Origin: Polyangiaceae bacterium
Lineage (GTDB): Bacteria > Myxococcota_A > Polyangia > Polyangiales > Polyangiaceae
NCBI GenBank assembly: GCA_020633205.1
Contig: JACKEB010000010.1
Span: forward strand, 1,054,001 to 1,118,000
Length of the DNA: 64,000 bases
Reading direction: 5' to 3'
Part shown: in pieces, positions 25,742-34,686 of the stretch
Position numbering within the stretch: position 1 is the stretch's first letter
Layout of the letters: each line of letters starts with the position of its first letter
Program-made: the position numbers and the translations under genes
The notes under the pieces: generated by a model
Told to the model about the DNA's origin: nothing
The model's database searches: none
The model's input: the letters and a program-made list of their open reading frames with translations, nothing else

Positions 25742-26725
25742 ATGACCGCAGGACAGGACGCGAACACCGCCGAAGAGAGCCCTCCGAAGGACGCCGCTCT
25801 GGCGGACGACTTGGGTGACATCAACTGGAGTGACGCGCCTTACATCATTGGTAGCGGCATGTGCATGGGCACCGCGGACGTGGTGCCTGGTGTTTCCGGC
25901 GGCACCATGGCTGTTGCCCTGGGGATCTATCAGAGGCTGCTGGCAGCGATCACTTCGGTCAACGTCGACGCGGTGAAGGCGCTGCTCAAGTTTGACATCA
26001 AGCGCGTGATGTCCCTGCTGCACTGGCGCTTCATGGCCTGCCTTGGCATGGGTATCGCGCTGGCGTTCGCGATCATGATCAAGATCGTGAAGCTGCCGCA
26101 CCTGCTCGAGACGCACCCGAAGCAGGTCTACGCCATCTTCTTCGGCCTGGTGCTCGCCAGCGCGATGATCCTTGGCAAACGCCTGCCTCACTGGTCCGCG
26201 CCACGTATCGTCTCGTTCGTGGTCGGGATGGGCGTTGGCTGGGGGGTGGTGAACCTGGTCCCGGTCGAGACTCCAGAGAACCCCGCGTTCATCTTTCTGT
26301 GCGGATTCGTTGCGATCAGCGCGATGTTGCTGCCCGGCATCAGCGGCTCGTTCATCCTGCTGATCTTGGGCAAGTACGCCTACATCTTCGGCAACCTGAC
26401 GAAGCCGGGAGTGGTGCTGCCCTTCGCGCTCGGCTGCGGCGCCGGCCTGGTTGTCTTCTCCCGCTTCCTCAAGTGGTTGCTCCACCGCTGGCACGACACC
26501 GTAGTGGCGGGCCTGGTGGGGCTCTTGATCGGCAGCTTGTGGCGCATCTGGCCCTACCAGCACGAGAAGACGATCATTGTGCGCGAGAAGCCGCGGGTGA
26601 TCGAGTCGCACCCCTACCTCCCCGACCACCTCGAGGTCGGAGTGATCGCGCTCTTCGTGGTGGGCCTGATCCTCGTGTTCGCGGTGGAGTACCTGGCGTC
26701 GCGGCGCGAAGCCCGCAAAGCCTGA
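25742..26725 (+). CDS. popT: DUF368 membrane protein, candidate undecaprenyl-phosphate translocase
   Basis: 327 residues with about eight or nine membrane helices. The motif GTADVVPGVSGGTMAVALGI near residues 42-61 and its echo LLPGISGSFILLILGKY near 197-213 are diagnostic of the DUF368 family. Members called PopT have been shown in other bacteria to return the lipid carrier undecaprenyl phosphate to the cytoplasmic face for reuse in wall synthesis. The orthology is inferred from family, and the symbol is tentative. The N-terminal 35 residues are acidic and soluble. No clear ribosome-binding site precedes the ATG. Confidence 0.8.
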   Translation: MTAGQDANTAEESPPKDAALADDLGDINWSDAPYIIGSGMCMGTADVVPGVSGGTMAVALGIYQRLLAAITSVNVDAVKALLKFDIKRVMSLLHWRFMACLGMGIALAFAIMIKIVKLPHLLETHPKQVYAIFFGLVLASAMILGKRLPHWSAPRIVSFVVGMGVGWGVVNLVPVETPENPAFIFLCGFVAISAMLLPGISGSFILLILGKYAYIFGNLTKPGVVLPFALGCGAGLVVFSRFLKWLLHRWHDTVVAGLVGLLIGSLWRIWPYQHEKTIIVREKPRVIESHPYLPDHLEVGVIALFVVGLILVFAVEYLASRREARKA

Positions 26726-26801
26726 CGTTCACGAGCAGCGGCACCTCAGTTGTCTTCGCTAGCGCGTGCAAAGCACGCGCGGCGCTCGCTATGCTGCCCC
26801 C

Positions 26802-27665
26802 ATGGTTGCGACCCAGGAGGGACTCAGCAAGCTACTCGAGCGCGCCGCGACGTTCTCGGGTCCGGTCGTCTTCCTCACCGGCGCCGGGATTTCTCAGGAG
26901 AGCGGCATTCCTACCTTCCGGGGTGCCGAGGGTTACTGGCGTGTCGGCTCCAAGAACTACCACCCGATGGAGCTCGCGACCTTCGCCGCGTACTCAGAGC
27001 TGAGAGAGGAGATCTGGGGCTGGTACTTGTATCGACGCGCGGTGTGCGCTCACGCCGAGCCGAACCTCGCACACCGTGCGATCGCGGCGCTCGAGCAGCA
27101 TCTAGGCGACGGCTTATTACTGATCACCCAAAACGTCGATGGGCTCCACCTACGCGCTGGGAGCAGTCGGGCGCGGACCTTCGAGATCCACGGCGACATC
27201 AACCGCATGCGCTGCGAGGCCGCGTGCAGCGACGAGACCTTCGAGATCTCATCCCGGCTGATTCGAGATCCGGCGCTGGAGAAGCAGGCCGAGAGCTACG
27301 CACCGAGCGGCGAGGAGCTCCAGCTGCTGCGCTGCCCACGCTGCGGCGGTAACGCGCGCCCGCACGTGTTGTGGTTCGACGAGTACTACAACGAGGAGCA
27401 CTTTCGCTTCGAGTCATCGATGCGCGCCGCCGCAAGCGCGCGCCTGCTGGTTGTGATTGGCACTACCGGTGCGACCAACCTGCCCATTCAGATCGGCCGG
27501 CTGGTGGCGGCACGGGGCGCTCCGCTCTTGGTGTTGAACCCGGAGCCCAACCCTTTTAGCGACTTCGCCGAACAGTGCGAGGGCGTGTTTCTCCAGGGCA
27601 CCGCCGGTGCTTTGGTTCCTGATGTGTGCACGGCAATCGCCGAGTCTCTGGGAGGACGAAGATGA
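26802..27665 (+). CDS. Sirtuin NAD-dependent deacylase
   Basis: 287 residues from the ATG at 26802, where family similarity begins; 12 more residues are possible upstream. NAD-binding motif GAGISQESGIPTFRG (28-42), ITQNVDGLH and the catalytic His in EIHGDI are present, and a zinc module is formed by CEAAC and CPRC. This is a full Sir2 catalytic core. It removes acyl groups from lysines using NAD. The stop overlaps the start of the next gene (ATGA), so it leads a sirtuin-hydrolase-FadJ operon, which suggests a link to acyl-CoA metabolism and protein acylation (inference). Confidence 0.93.
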   Translation: MVATQEGLSKLLERAATFSGPVVFLTGAGISQESGIPTFRGAEGYWRVGSKNYHPMELATFAAYSELREEIWGWYLYRRAVCAHAEPNLAHRAIAALEQHLGDGLLLITQNVDGLHLRAGSSRARTFEIHGDINRMRCEAACSDETFEISSRLIRDPALEKQAESYAPSGEELQLLRCPRCGGNARPHVLWFDEYYNEEHFRFESSMRAAASARLLVVIGTTGATNLPIQIGRLVAARGAPLLVLNPEPNPFSDFAEQCEGVFLQGTAGALVPDVCTAIAESLGGRR

Positions 27666-28672
27666 ACCCCATGCGAGCAGCTCTGGTCGGTATCTATCGC
27701 GGGATCGTGCTCAAGCGCAAACTGCGCGGACCCGCCTTCCCCAGCTGGAGCCCTGAGTTCGAGACGCTGGCGACTCTGATGCACAACTACAGCAAAGTGA
27801 GCACCTTGCTTCCACTCGCGGTGCAGCGTCAGGCGGCGACCAGTCTGCTTCGGCCGACCAAGGCTACCTCGGCGACCCAATACGAGCCGGAGCGGGTCGG
27901 TAGCATTCGTTGTGAATGGTTCCGCAAGGCAACATCTTCCAGAGACCGCGTGTTCCTGTACCTGCACGGGGGCGGCTACAGCATCGGGTCCATCGACACC
28001 CACCGGGACCTGGTCGCGCGTATCGTCGCGGCGAGCGGGATGCAGGCGTTCGTCCCCGACTACCGGCTCGCCCCCGAGCACCGCTTCCCAGCCCAGCTCG
28101 AGGACGCCCTCGAGTGCTACCGTTGGCTGCTGAAGCAAGGCTTCATGGGCTCGCAAATCGTGGTGGGCGGAGACTCTGCCGGCGGCGGCCTGACGCTGTC
28201 ATTGCTCCTGGCGCTGCGCGACGCCGGCGACCCCCTCCCCGCAGCAGCCGTGGTGCTGTCACCGTGGGCCGATCTCGAGGCAACTGGAGGCAGCATGCGG
28301 AGCAACGCACCGTACGACTACGTGGGCCGCGCGACACTGCTCACCTACGCGAGTCGCTTCGTCACGGCCAAGGATCGCAAGAACCCCCTCGCCGCCCCAC
28401 TCTACGGTGACTACCGCGGCCTGCCGCCGATTCTGATTCAGGTAGGCGCCGTGGAGACACTGCTAGATGACGCGATCCGCGTCACCAGCCGCGCGCGACG
28501 CGCCGGCGTCGACGTGCGCTTGGAGATCGAACCCGAGATGATCCATGTCTGGCAGGCGTTCGGGAACCTGAGCAGCAACGCCGAGCACGCCGTGGCCCGC
28601 ATTGGCGAGTACGCACGACAAGCCGTTGGCCTAGGCCCAGCCGAGACGAAAGCTGCGGCGACATATGGCTGA
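27662..28672 (+). CDS. Alpha/beta hydrolase (HSL/Est family)
   Basis: 336 residues. The ATG at 27662 overlaps the sirtuin stop and has GGAGG six bases upstream. The oxyanion motif HGGG (102-105) and nucleophile elbow GDSAGGG with Ser172 mark the hormone-sensitive-lipase group of esterases; Asp in VETLLDDAIR and His in EPEMIHVWQ complete the triad. It should hydrolyse acyl esters in the cytoplasm. The stop overlaps the start of the fatty-acid oxidation gene, so both may act on fatty acyl compounds. Confidence 0.92.
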   Translation: MNPMRAALVGIYRGIVLKRKLRGPAFPSWSPEFETLATLMHNYSKVSTLLPLAVQRQAATSLLRPTKATSATQYEPERVGSIRCEWFRKATSSRDRVFLYLHGGGYSIGSIDTHRDLVARIVAASGMQAFVPDYRLAPEHRFPAQLEDALECYRWLLKQGFMGSQIVVGGDSAGGGLTLSLLLALRDAGDPLPAAAVVLSPWADLEATGGSMRSNAPYDYVGRATLLTYASRFVTAKDRKNPLAAPLYGDYRGLPPILIQVGAVETLLDDAIRVTSRARRAGVDVRLEIEPEMIHVWQAFGNLSSNAEHAVARIGEYARQAVGLGPAETKAAATYG

Positions 28673-30782
28673 AGTTCATTTCCGCATGGATGGAAGAACA
28701 GCCATCCTCACGCTCGACAACGCACCCCTGAACCCTCTCGCGGAGGAGCTCGTCAGTCAGCTCTGGGCTGCGGTCGATCGTGTGGCGGCCGAGCCGGAAG
28801 TAACGAGCGCGGTATTGATCGGCGCTCGCGACACCTTCGTAGCTGGAGCGGATATTCGCCGGCTGCAGCGCTTGGCAAAGGGTGAGCCTGTGCAAGGCGA
28901 CGAGGCCCGCTCCCTCAGCGCGCTGATCTCCCGCCTCGAGAGCAGCGAAAAGCCGTTCGTCGCAGCCATCGATGGCTTCGCCCTCGGGGGTGGACTCGAG
29001 CTCGCCATGGGGTGCCATGGGCGCATCGCCAGCGAAGGCGCGAAGCTCGGCCTGCCCGAGCTGAACCTCGGCTTGATCCCTGGAGCCGGAGGCACGCAGC
29101 GGTTACCCCGCCTGATCGGGCTCTCTCAAGCGCTCGACTGCATGCTCAGCTCGAAGCAACTCTCCGCCGTAGAAGCCTTGGAGCTAGGACTGGTCTCTGA
29201 GGTTGTCCCACGCTCGGCGCTGCTCGAGCGAGCGCTCGCCCTAGCGACTGCGCTCACCGGCTCCCCCCTCCAGAGGAGCAGCGAGCGGGAAGACAAACTG
29301 CCAAAACTGGATGAAGCGCTAAGGACTCTGGAATCCGCGAGGCAACAACACTCCAAGCGCTTCCGCAACGTTGAGTATCCGGAACTGTGCCTGGAAGCCG
29401 TAATGCGCGGGCTCGAGGAGGGCGCGCCAGCTGGCCTGCTTCACGAACGTGAGTGCTTCCGCCAGTGTCTGGAGCGAGAGGCTGCCCAGAGTTTGATCCA
29501 TTTGTTCTTCGCCGAACGCAGCGCGAGCAAAGTCGCTGGGATCACCGACCAAGGCTTTGCGCGCCGAGAGTTCAGGCGCCTTGGGGTGATCGGTGGCGGG
29601 ACGATGGGCTCCGGCATCGCCACGGCTGCACTCCAGCGCGGCTTGACGGTGGTGCTGACGGAGCAGAACGAGGCTGCAGCGGATGCGGCGAAAGCGCGGG
29701 TAGCGGGCTTTCTCGAGCACGCGAAGAAGCGCGGGCGACTCAGCGAAACCGGCTTCGCTCAGGCCATGGCGCGGCTCTCGTGCAGCGCGGAGCTCGCCGG
29801 AGTCAGCGACTGCGACGTGGTGATCGAAGCGGCCACGGAGGACCTGGAGCTGAAGCGGGGCCTATTCGCCCGGCTCCTCGATCTTTGCCCCGCGGATACG
29901 ATCCTGGCGACCAACACCTCCACGTTGCCTCTGGAGCGAATCGCCCAGAACCTCGAACAAGGCCATCGCATCCTCGGGGCGCACTTCTTCAGTCCGGCAC
30001 ACGTGATGCGGCTGGTAGAGGTGGTGCGCACTCCCGCGTCAGAACCTGAACAGGTCAACGCGTTGATCGGACTGGTGAAGCTCCTCAAGAAGACACCCGT
30101 GGTGGTGGGCAGCTCCGTTGGCTTCCTGGTCAATCGAGTGATGATGCCCTACGGACAGGCAGCAGGACTGCTCATCGACCGCGGGGTCGACCCGTATCGC
30201 CTGGACCGAGTGATGACCGACTTCGGCATGCCCATGGGCCCTTGCCGAGTGAGCGACCTCGCCGGAGTGGACGTAGGGGTCTACGCAGGCTCGATCCTGG
30301 ATGCTGCCTATCCGGATCGGGCCTATCGCTCCCCGTTGCGCAAGCGCTTGGTAGAGGCGGGACGCCTCGGCGAGAAGCGGGGGCTTGGACACTACCGCTA
30401 CGTTGCAGGTCAGGCCGAGGAGGATCCCGAGCTGATACGCTTCGTCGAGCGTTGCCGCGAGGAACTAGGATCTCCGTCAGCGCTGGAGTTCACTGACTCG
30501 GACATCGTCGAGTGCTTGCTGTTCTTGGTCGTGAACGAGGCGTGTCGGGTGCTCGAAGAGGGCCACGCGGAGCGCCCGAGCGACGTGGATCTGGCGCTGC
30601 AGCTCGGGATGGGATTTCCAGGGTATCGCGGGGGACCCATGGCTTGGGCCGATCGCCGAGGGAGCGACTACGTCGCCGAGCGCCTCGCGGAGTGGCACTC
30701 TCAGACCGGCCTTGGAATCTTCAAACCCAGCGCACGGCTCGCACGTTTGGCAAGTGCCCGCGCGTCTCTGCTTGCAGACTAG
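28665..30782 (+). CDS. Bifunctional enoyl-CoA hydratase/3-hydroxyacyl-CoA dehydrogenase (FadJ/FadB-like)
   Basis: 705 residues. A crotonase domain (1-200) has the oxyanion elements AGADI (60-64) and GGG (108-110) and both catalytic acids, Glu112 and Glu132. A dehydrogenase domain begins near 303 with the Rossmann motif GVIGGGTMGSG (307-317) and holds the catalytic His in HFFSPAHVM; two C-terminal dehydrogenase repeats follow. It performs steps two and three of beta-oxidation. No thiolase gene is adjacent, so the third activity must be encoded elsewhere. It overlaps the preceding esterase gene by eight bases. Confidence 0.93.
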   Translation: MAEVHFRMDGRTAILTLDNAPLNPLAEELVSQLWAAVDRVAAEPEVTSAVLIGARDTFVAGADIRRLQRLAKGEPVQGDEARSLSALISRLESSEKPFVAAIDGFALGGGLELAMGCHGRIASEGAKLGLPELNLGLIPGAGGTQRLPRLIGLSQALDCMLSSKQLSAVEALELGLVSEVVPRSALLERALALATALTGSPLQRSSEREDKLPKLDEALRTLESARQQHSKRFRNVEYPELCLEAVMRGLEEGAPAGLLHERECFRQCLEREAAQSLIHLFFAERSASKVAGITDQGFARREFRRLGVIGGGTMGSGIATAALQRGLTVVLTEQNEAAADAAKARVAGFLEHAKKRGRLSETGFAQAMARLSCSAELAGVSDCDVVIEAATEDLELKRGLFARLLDLCPADTILATNTSTLPLERIAQNLEQGHRILGAHFFSPAHVMRLVEVVRTPASEPEQVNALIGLVKLLKKTPVVVGSSVGFLVNRVMMPYGQAAGLLIDRGVDPYRLDRVMTDFGMPMGPCRVSDLAGVDVGVYAGSILDAAYPDRAYRSPLRKRLVEAGRLGEKRGLGHYRYVAGQAEEDPELIRFVERCREELGSPSALEFTDSDIVECLLFLVVNEACRVLEEGHAERPSDVDLALQLGMGFPGYRGGPMAWADRRGSDYVAERLAEWHSQTGLGIFKPSARLARLASARASLLAD

Positions 30783-30794
30783 CCAGCACGACGT

Positions 30795-31991
30795 TCATTC
30801 GAAGACGATCACCGCCTCGAAGCGCAGCCCGCTCTCCAGCTCGAAGTAGCCGGACCCCACGCGCTTGCCGTTGCGAGGAGGCGGCTCGAATCCGAGGCTG
30901 CGCGTGGCGGTCGGTTCGTCAGTGTCGGGTGTTGGCTCGGTTTGCTTCAGCTCGACGCGCACCCTGACTTTTTGGGTGCCGCTCAGGTCCTGGCCCGGGT
31001 CATCTTTCAGCGCAAACTGGCCCTTGCTGAGGAAGCGCAACGTGCGCTCGATCAACGCCTTGAGCCGGGCGTCAGGACTCTCGGCATACTCTACTCGCTC
31101 AATCTTCCCCGCGGAATCCAGATGCAAGGTGAAGCGGATCTCGCCCAGCTCACCCACGGCGTGCTTCAAGATCTTCGCATCACCAACCGCCGCTCGCGGC
31201 AAGACCCGGGTGAATGCCATTGGCAGAGGGCGCACCCCCACGGGTAGCCCGGCGGCGCCCATGCTCCCCGTGCCGCTCTTGTCGTTACCCTCGCCACCAC
31301 GCTCTCCCTCAGCGCCCTCGGCGCGGCGCTCTCCTTCACTGCGTTCTCTGTCAGTACTGCGTTCTCCGTCCGTGCTGCGTTCTCCCTCTGAACGGCGCTC
31401 TCCGTCGCTAGCGTGCTCCGCCTCGGGTTTCGGCTTCAAGGGCTTGAGGGTTCTCTCAGCGGGTTGCTTCGGACGCTCCGCATGTTTCCTCATGGATTTG
31501 CGGTGTGCCCGACGGCGACGCTGTTCGCGCTTGCGCTGGGCCTCCGTTTTCGCTCGCGCAGTCTTGGCGCGCTCCGCCTCGGCTTTCGCGGCGGCTTCTT
31601 CGGTGGTGATCGAGGGGCTCTCCCCGGCTTCCGCTGGCGCGGCTTCGGCGGCTAGCAAGCCGGAAGCCTCCGTCGCTTGTGTTGCCTCTTGGGGCTGCGC
31701 TGGTGCGCCCTCACCCCCACCCGCGGCAGCGTTGGCCAAGGGCTCTCCGGCCATCGCGACTTCGAAGGTCTCGCCCGACCAGGCGTCGTAGGGAGCCTTT
31801 GCTTCCGCGCGGGGCAAGAACGAGATCAACACGAGTGGCACTGCCAGCAGCCCGTGCACCAGCAAGGAACCGGCGAGGGGCACGATCGACTTCAGCCAGC
31901 CAGGCGTGCTGTCTTGGGAAGCAATCGAGCGCGGCACGGGGAACTGGGACAGCCAGTCACCGCCGTTAGTTCCCCGCATCTCGAGACCCAT
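30795..31991 (-). CDS. TonB-like single-span protein with charged repeat linker
   Basis: 398 residues. A short cytoplasmic start is followed by one membrane helix (about residues 36-58), a Glu/Ala/Lys-rich linker, a Lys/Arg segment (ERAKTARAKTEAQRKREQRR), a run of GER(S/R)(T/E)(D/E)-type repeats, and a C-terminal domain (about 280-370) that resembles TonB/AgmX-type ends with a beta hairpin (GEIRFTLHLDSAGKIERVEY). Such proteins span the periplasm to transmit force to outer-membrane partners. No ExbB/ExbD genes are nearby. It is convergent with the FadJ-like gene. Confidence 0.7.
   Translation of the reverse strand: MGLEMRGTNGGDWLSQFPVPRSIASQDSTPGWLKSIVPLAGSLLVHGLLAVPLVLISFLPRAEAKAPYDAWSGETFEVAMAGEPLANAAAGGGEGAPAQPQEATQATEASGLLAAEAAPAEAGESPSITTEEAAAKAEAERAKTARAKTEAQRKREQRRRRAHRKSMRKHAERPKQPAERTLKPLKPKPEAEHASDGERRSEGERSTDGERSTDRERSEGERRAEGAEGERGGEGNDKSGTGSMGAAGLPVGVRPLPMAFTRVLPRAAVGDAKILKHAVGELGEIRFTLHLDSAGKIERVEYAESPDARLKALIERTLRFLSKGQFALKDDPGQDLSGTQKVRVRVELKQTEPTPDTDEPTATRSLGFEPPPRNGKRVGSGYFELESGLRFEAVIVFE
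31290..31412. repeat. Tandem coding repeats of about 21 bp in the TonB-like gene
   Basis: The plus strand shows recurring words of the form TGCGTTCTC(C/T)GTC about every 21 bases, encoding the charged units SEGERST/DGERSTD on the minus strand. Copy number may vary between strains by slippage. Confidence 0.7.
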
Positions 31992-32047
31992 AGCACTTGC
32001 AGCTCGAATGCGCTCAATCGCCGCGGCTTTCCCCGGCGAGAGGCGGC

Positions 32048-33121
32048 TCAGGCGGCGCGAACCCGACCGCTGGCGAGGCGATTTCCCCCAGCCTGCTTGG
32101 CCACGTAGGCGAGCTCGTCGGCGCGCGCGATCAGCTCTCGAGGCGTGTCCGCTGACTTCGCCACCCCGACGCCCACGCTGGCGGTCACCGGCTCGTCCAA
32201 GCGAGCCGCACCACCCACCGCAGCGATCGCATCGACCACGCGATCGGCGACGGCGGTTGCGGCCTTCTCCTCCGTGTCTGGCAAGAGGACGACAAACTCG
32301 TCACCACCGTAACGCACGACCAAGTCGACGGAACGCACACTGGAGATCACCGCCGCTGCGATGTTCTGCAAGAGCTCGTCTCCCGCCAGGTGGCCCCGCG
32401 TGTCATTCACCTTCTTGAAGCCATCCAAGTCGAGCATCAAGAGCGCCAGCGGATGTCCACGCTCGACGCGAGAGAGCTCGCGCTCGAGGACCTCGTACAG
32501 GGTTCGGCGGTTGAAGAGTCCGGTCAGCGGATCACGCTGGCTCTGCTCGTTCAACGCCCGATTCGCGGCGATCAGCTGCTCCTCACGCTCCCCCAATTTG
32601 TCCGCGACGCGAGCGACGATCCAAGTCGTGGTGCCCATGATCACTGTGAAGTAAAGACCGGTAGTCATTACCGCACGGATAGCTGGTTCTGCCCCGGGCG
32701 CCCACTCAGGCGCCTCCGGGCCGTAAGGCAAGATACGCAAATGCTCCAACGCGAGCAGGCCATCGTAGAACAACACCGCGACCACCCCGAGGCCTCGCGC
32801 GACCCGACCGCCAGCGACGATCGCTTCCAGAATACCGACGACCAAGTACAGGCACACCAGCACGCTGGTCATGCTGCCCGTGAGGTGCACGAGGTAAGTG
32901 ACGATGCCGAGGTCGACGACGCCTCCCCAAAACGCGCGCTGACGACCGCCGATCTTTCGCCCGATCAGCAGCTGGAGCACCAACGCGATGACGATGTAGC
33001 CGCCAAGGACGGGCCAATAGGCGTTGAGATTGGGCAACAACCAGGGCGTGAGCAAGCTGGCGAACGCGGCCAATATGACCCGCGCCCAGCCCGCCACTGG
33101 GTTCTGCTCGATCCGCTCCAT
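32048..33121 (-). CDS. Membrane-bound GGDEF diguanylate cyclase
   Basis: 357 residues from the ATG at 33121, chosen because the membrane region follows at once and a G-rich ribosome-binding site precedes it; the open frame runs on to 33304. Six or so membrane helices (residues 10-175) form a sensor-like module, then a short linker helix, then a GGDEF domain with the intact motif GGDEF and inhibitory site RSVD five residues earlier. It should synthesise c-di-GMP at the membrane. The signal sensed is unknown. It is separated by 56 bp from the TonB-like gene downstream. Confidence 0.9.
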   Translation of the reverse strand: MERIEQNPVAGWARVILAAFASLLTPWLLPNLNAYWPVLGGYIVIALVLQLLIGRKIGGRQRAFWGGVVDLGIVTYLVHLTGSMTSVLVCLYLVVGILEAIVAGGRVARGLGVVAVLFYDGLLALEHLRILPYGPEAPEWAPGAEPAIRAVMTTGLYFTVIMGTTTWIVARVADKLGEREEQLIAANRALNEQSQRDPLTGLFNRRTLYEVLERELSRVERGHPLALLMLDLDGFKKVNDTRGHLAGDELLQNIAAAVISSVRSVDLVVRYGGDEFVVLLPDTEEKAATAVADRVVDAIAAVGGAARLDEPVTASVGVGVAKSADTPRELIARADELAYVAKQAGGNRLASGRVRAA

Positions 33122-33309
33122 CCCCCGAAGGGCTAGGCTATCACCAGGAGCGGCGCGAGGCAGCGCTCCGGCCGCAGAATATTTGGCGTGGAAAGTCGAC
33201 GCGCGGCGGCAAACACGGATGTGTCGAAGGTCGGTACCACTTCCGGGAGCGCGGAATGTAACTCGCCAACGCGACGTTTTTTCACTGCTTCCCACAGCAA
33301 CCAAAGCCT

Positions 33310-34524
33310 ATGTCCAGCATCTCCCACCGCTTGTCGCTTTTCCTGTGCGGCGCCCTGCTCCCGAGCGTCGCCCTGCTCGCGTCTGCTTGCAGTCGCACCC
33401 ACGAGTCGCCCCCCGCGAGCATCGCGGATGCCTCGACCGTCAGCTCGGCGCACGACCCCGCGCCCCCCGCGCCGGTTGCCCCGACCGAGGCCGAAGACGG
33501 CCGGGCCGAGGCGCTCGCTCCGCCGAGCCCAAGGCAATTCACCGAGCAATTCAGCACGTTTTCCGAAGGAGATCGCTACTTCTTCAGCGACAACTACATC
33601 TCCAATGAGACCTCCTATCTGCAAATCGCCGACGATCTCGAGCCCCGCGGTGGCGCGTACATCGGCGTAGGTCCGGAACAGAACTTCACCTACATCGCGC
33701 GCACCCGACCCGAGGTCGCCTACATCGTCGATATCCGGCGCGGAAATGCCTTGCTGCACCTGATGTACAAGGCGGTGTTCCACCAGGCTCGCAACCGCAG
33801 CGAATTCGTGGCTCGCTTGATTGGACGCGAAGCCGCCATCGAGGAGCCCAAAGGGGCCTCGCTAGGCCAGGTACTCCAATCCGGGGCAGGCGCGAAGCCG
33901 AGCCCGGAAGAGTTCGAGCGAGTTCACGCCGCGCTCCTGAAATATATCCAGGGGGATTTGGGGGTGAGCCTCTCCTCCAAGGACCTCGAGACGCTGCGCG
34001 ACACGCACGGCGCGTTCGCAAAGCAAGGCCTCGATCTGCGCTTCGAGCTCCACCAAAAGAACGGGCGGCACTATCCCAGCCTGCGCGAGCTCCTGGAGGC
34101 GAAATCCGAGGGCGGTACTGGGAGCTTCCTCGGCAGCGCCGATGAGTTCGCCTTCTTGCGCGACATGCAGGAGCAGCACCGCATCGTGCCCATCGTGGGC
34201 GACTTCGCCGGAGACCAAGCGCTCGCCAAGATCGCCGAGGAGCTCGAGCGTCGCAAGCTCACGGTGAGCGTCTTCTACACCTCGAACGTCGAGCAGTACT
34301 TGATGGAGCCCGAGACCTGGAAGCGCTGGGTCCGCAACATCCAAGCACTGCCGAGCAGCGACCACAGTCAGTTCATTCGTTGCTACCTGGACCAGGGACG
34401 TCACCACCCAAAGCAACTCAAGGGACACCGCACGGCAACGGTGCTGCAGCCGTTCTCACGCTTCAAGGCGGAGCAGAGTAAGCACGGGTACAAGAGCTTC
34501 TGGCAGCTTGTAACCGATGGCTGA
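33310..34524 (+). CDS. Lipoprotein with methyltransferase-like fold (LIC_10091-like)
   Basis: 404 residues. The signal ends LLASAC, then a Pro/Ala-rich linker to about residue 70. The segment GGAYIGVGPEQNFTYIARTR followed by YIVDIRRGN looks like a Rossmann-type nucleotide site with an acidic end of strand two, as in S-adenosylmethionine methyltransferases. I recall a spirochaete protein family called LIC_10091 with similar features, but I cannot confirm the match. Being exported, it may not use SAM at all. It is immediately followed by the sulfatase-superfamily gene, so the two may function together. Confidence 0.6.
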   Translation: MSSISHRLSLFLCGALLPSVALLASACSRTHESPPASIADASTVSSAHDPAPPAPVAPTEAEDGRAEALAPPSPRQFTEQFSTFSEGDRYFFSDNYISNETSYLQIADDLEPRGGAYIGVGPEQNFTYIARTRPEVAYIVDIRRGNALLHLMYKAVFHQARNRSEFVARLIGREAAIEEPKGASLGQVLQSGAGAKPSPEEFERVHAALLKYIQGDLGVSLSSKDLETLRDTHGAFAKQGLDLRFELHQKNGRHYPSLRELLEAKSEGGTGSFLGSADEFAFLRDMQEQHRIVPIVGDFAGDQALAKIAEELERRKLTVSVFYTSNVEQYLMEPETWKRWVRNIQALPSSDHSQFIRCYLDQGRHHPKQLKGHRTATVLQPFSRFKAEQSKHGYKSFWQLVTDG

Positions 34525-34686
34525 GTGCGGCGTAAGTTGGCGTTGAGCCGCGACTGCTGCGCCGCGGTGCTTTCCGGACGGACGGGGAGCCTGGAGCTGG
34601 GACCAGTCCGCCACAAAGTGACCGAGGAGCGACCAAGCGGAGCGCTGTTCTCTCGAGCGGTGAGCGGTTTGTGCTATGGCCAGCCC

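Noticed and set aside
25232..26629. 465-residue minus-strand frame
   Set aside because: Antisense to the DUF368 gene; Asp/His/Gln-rich shadow with no domain or signal.
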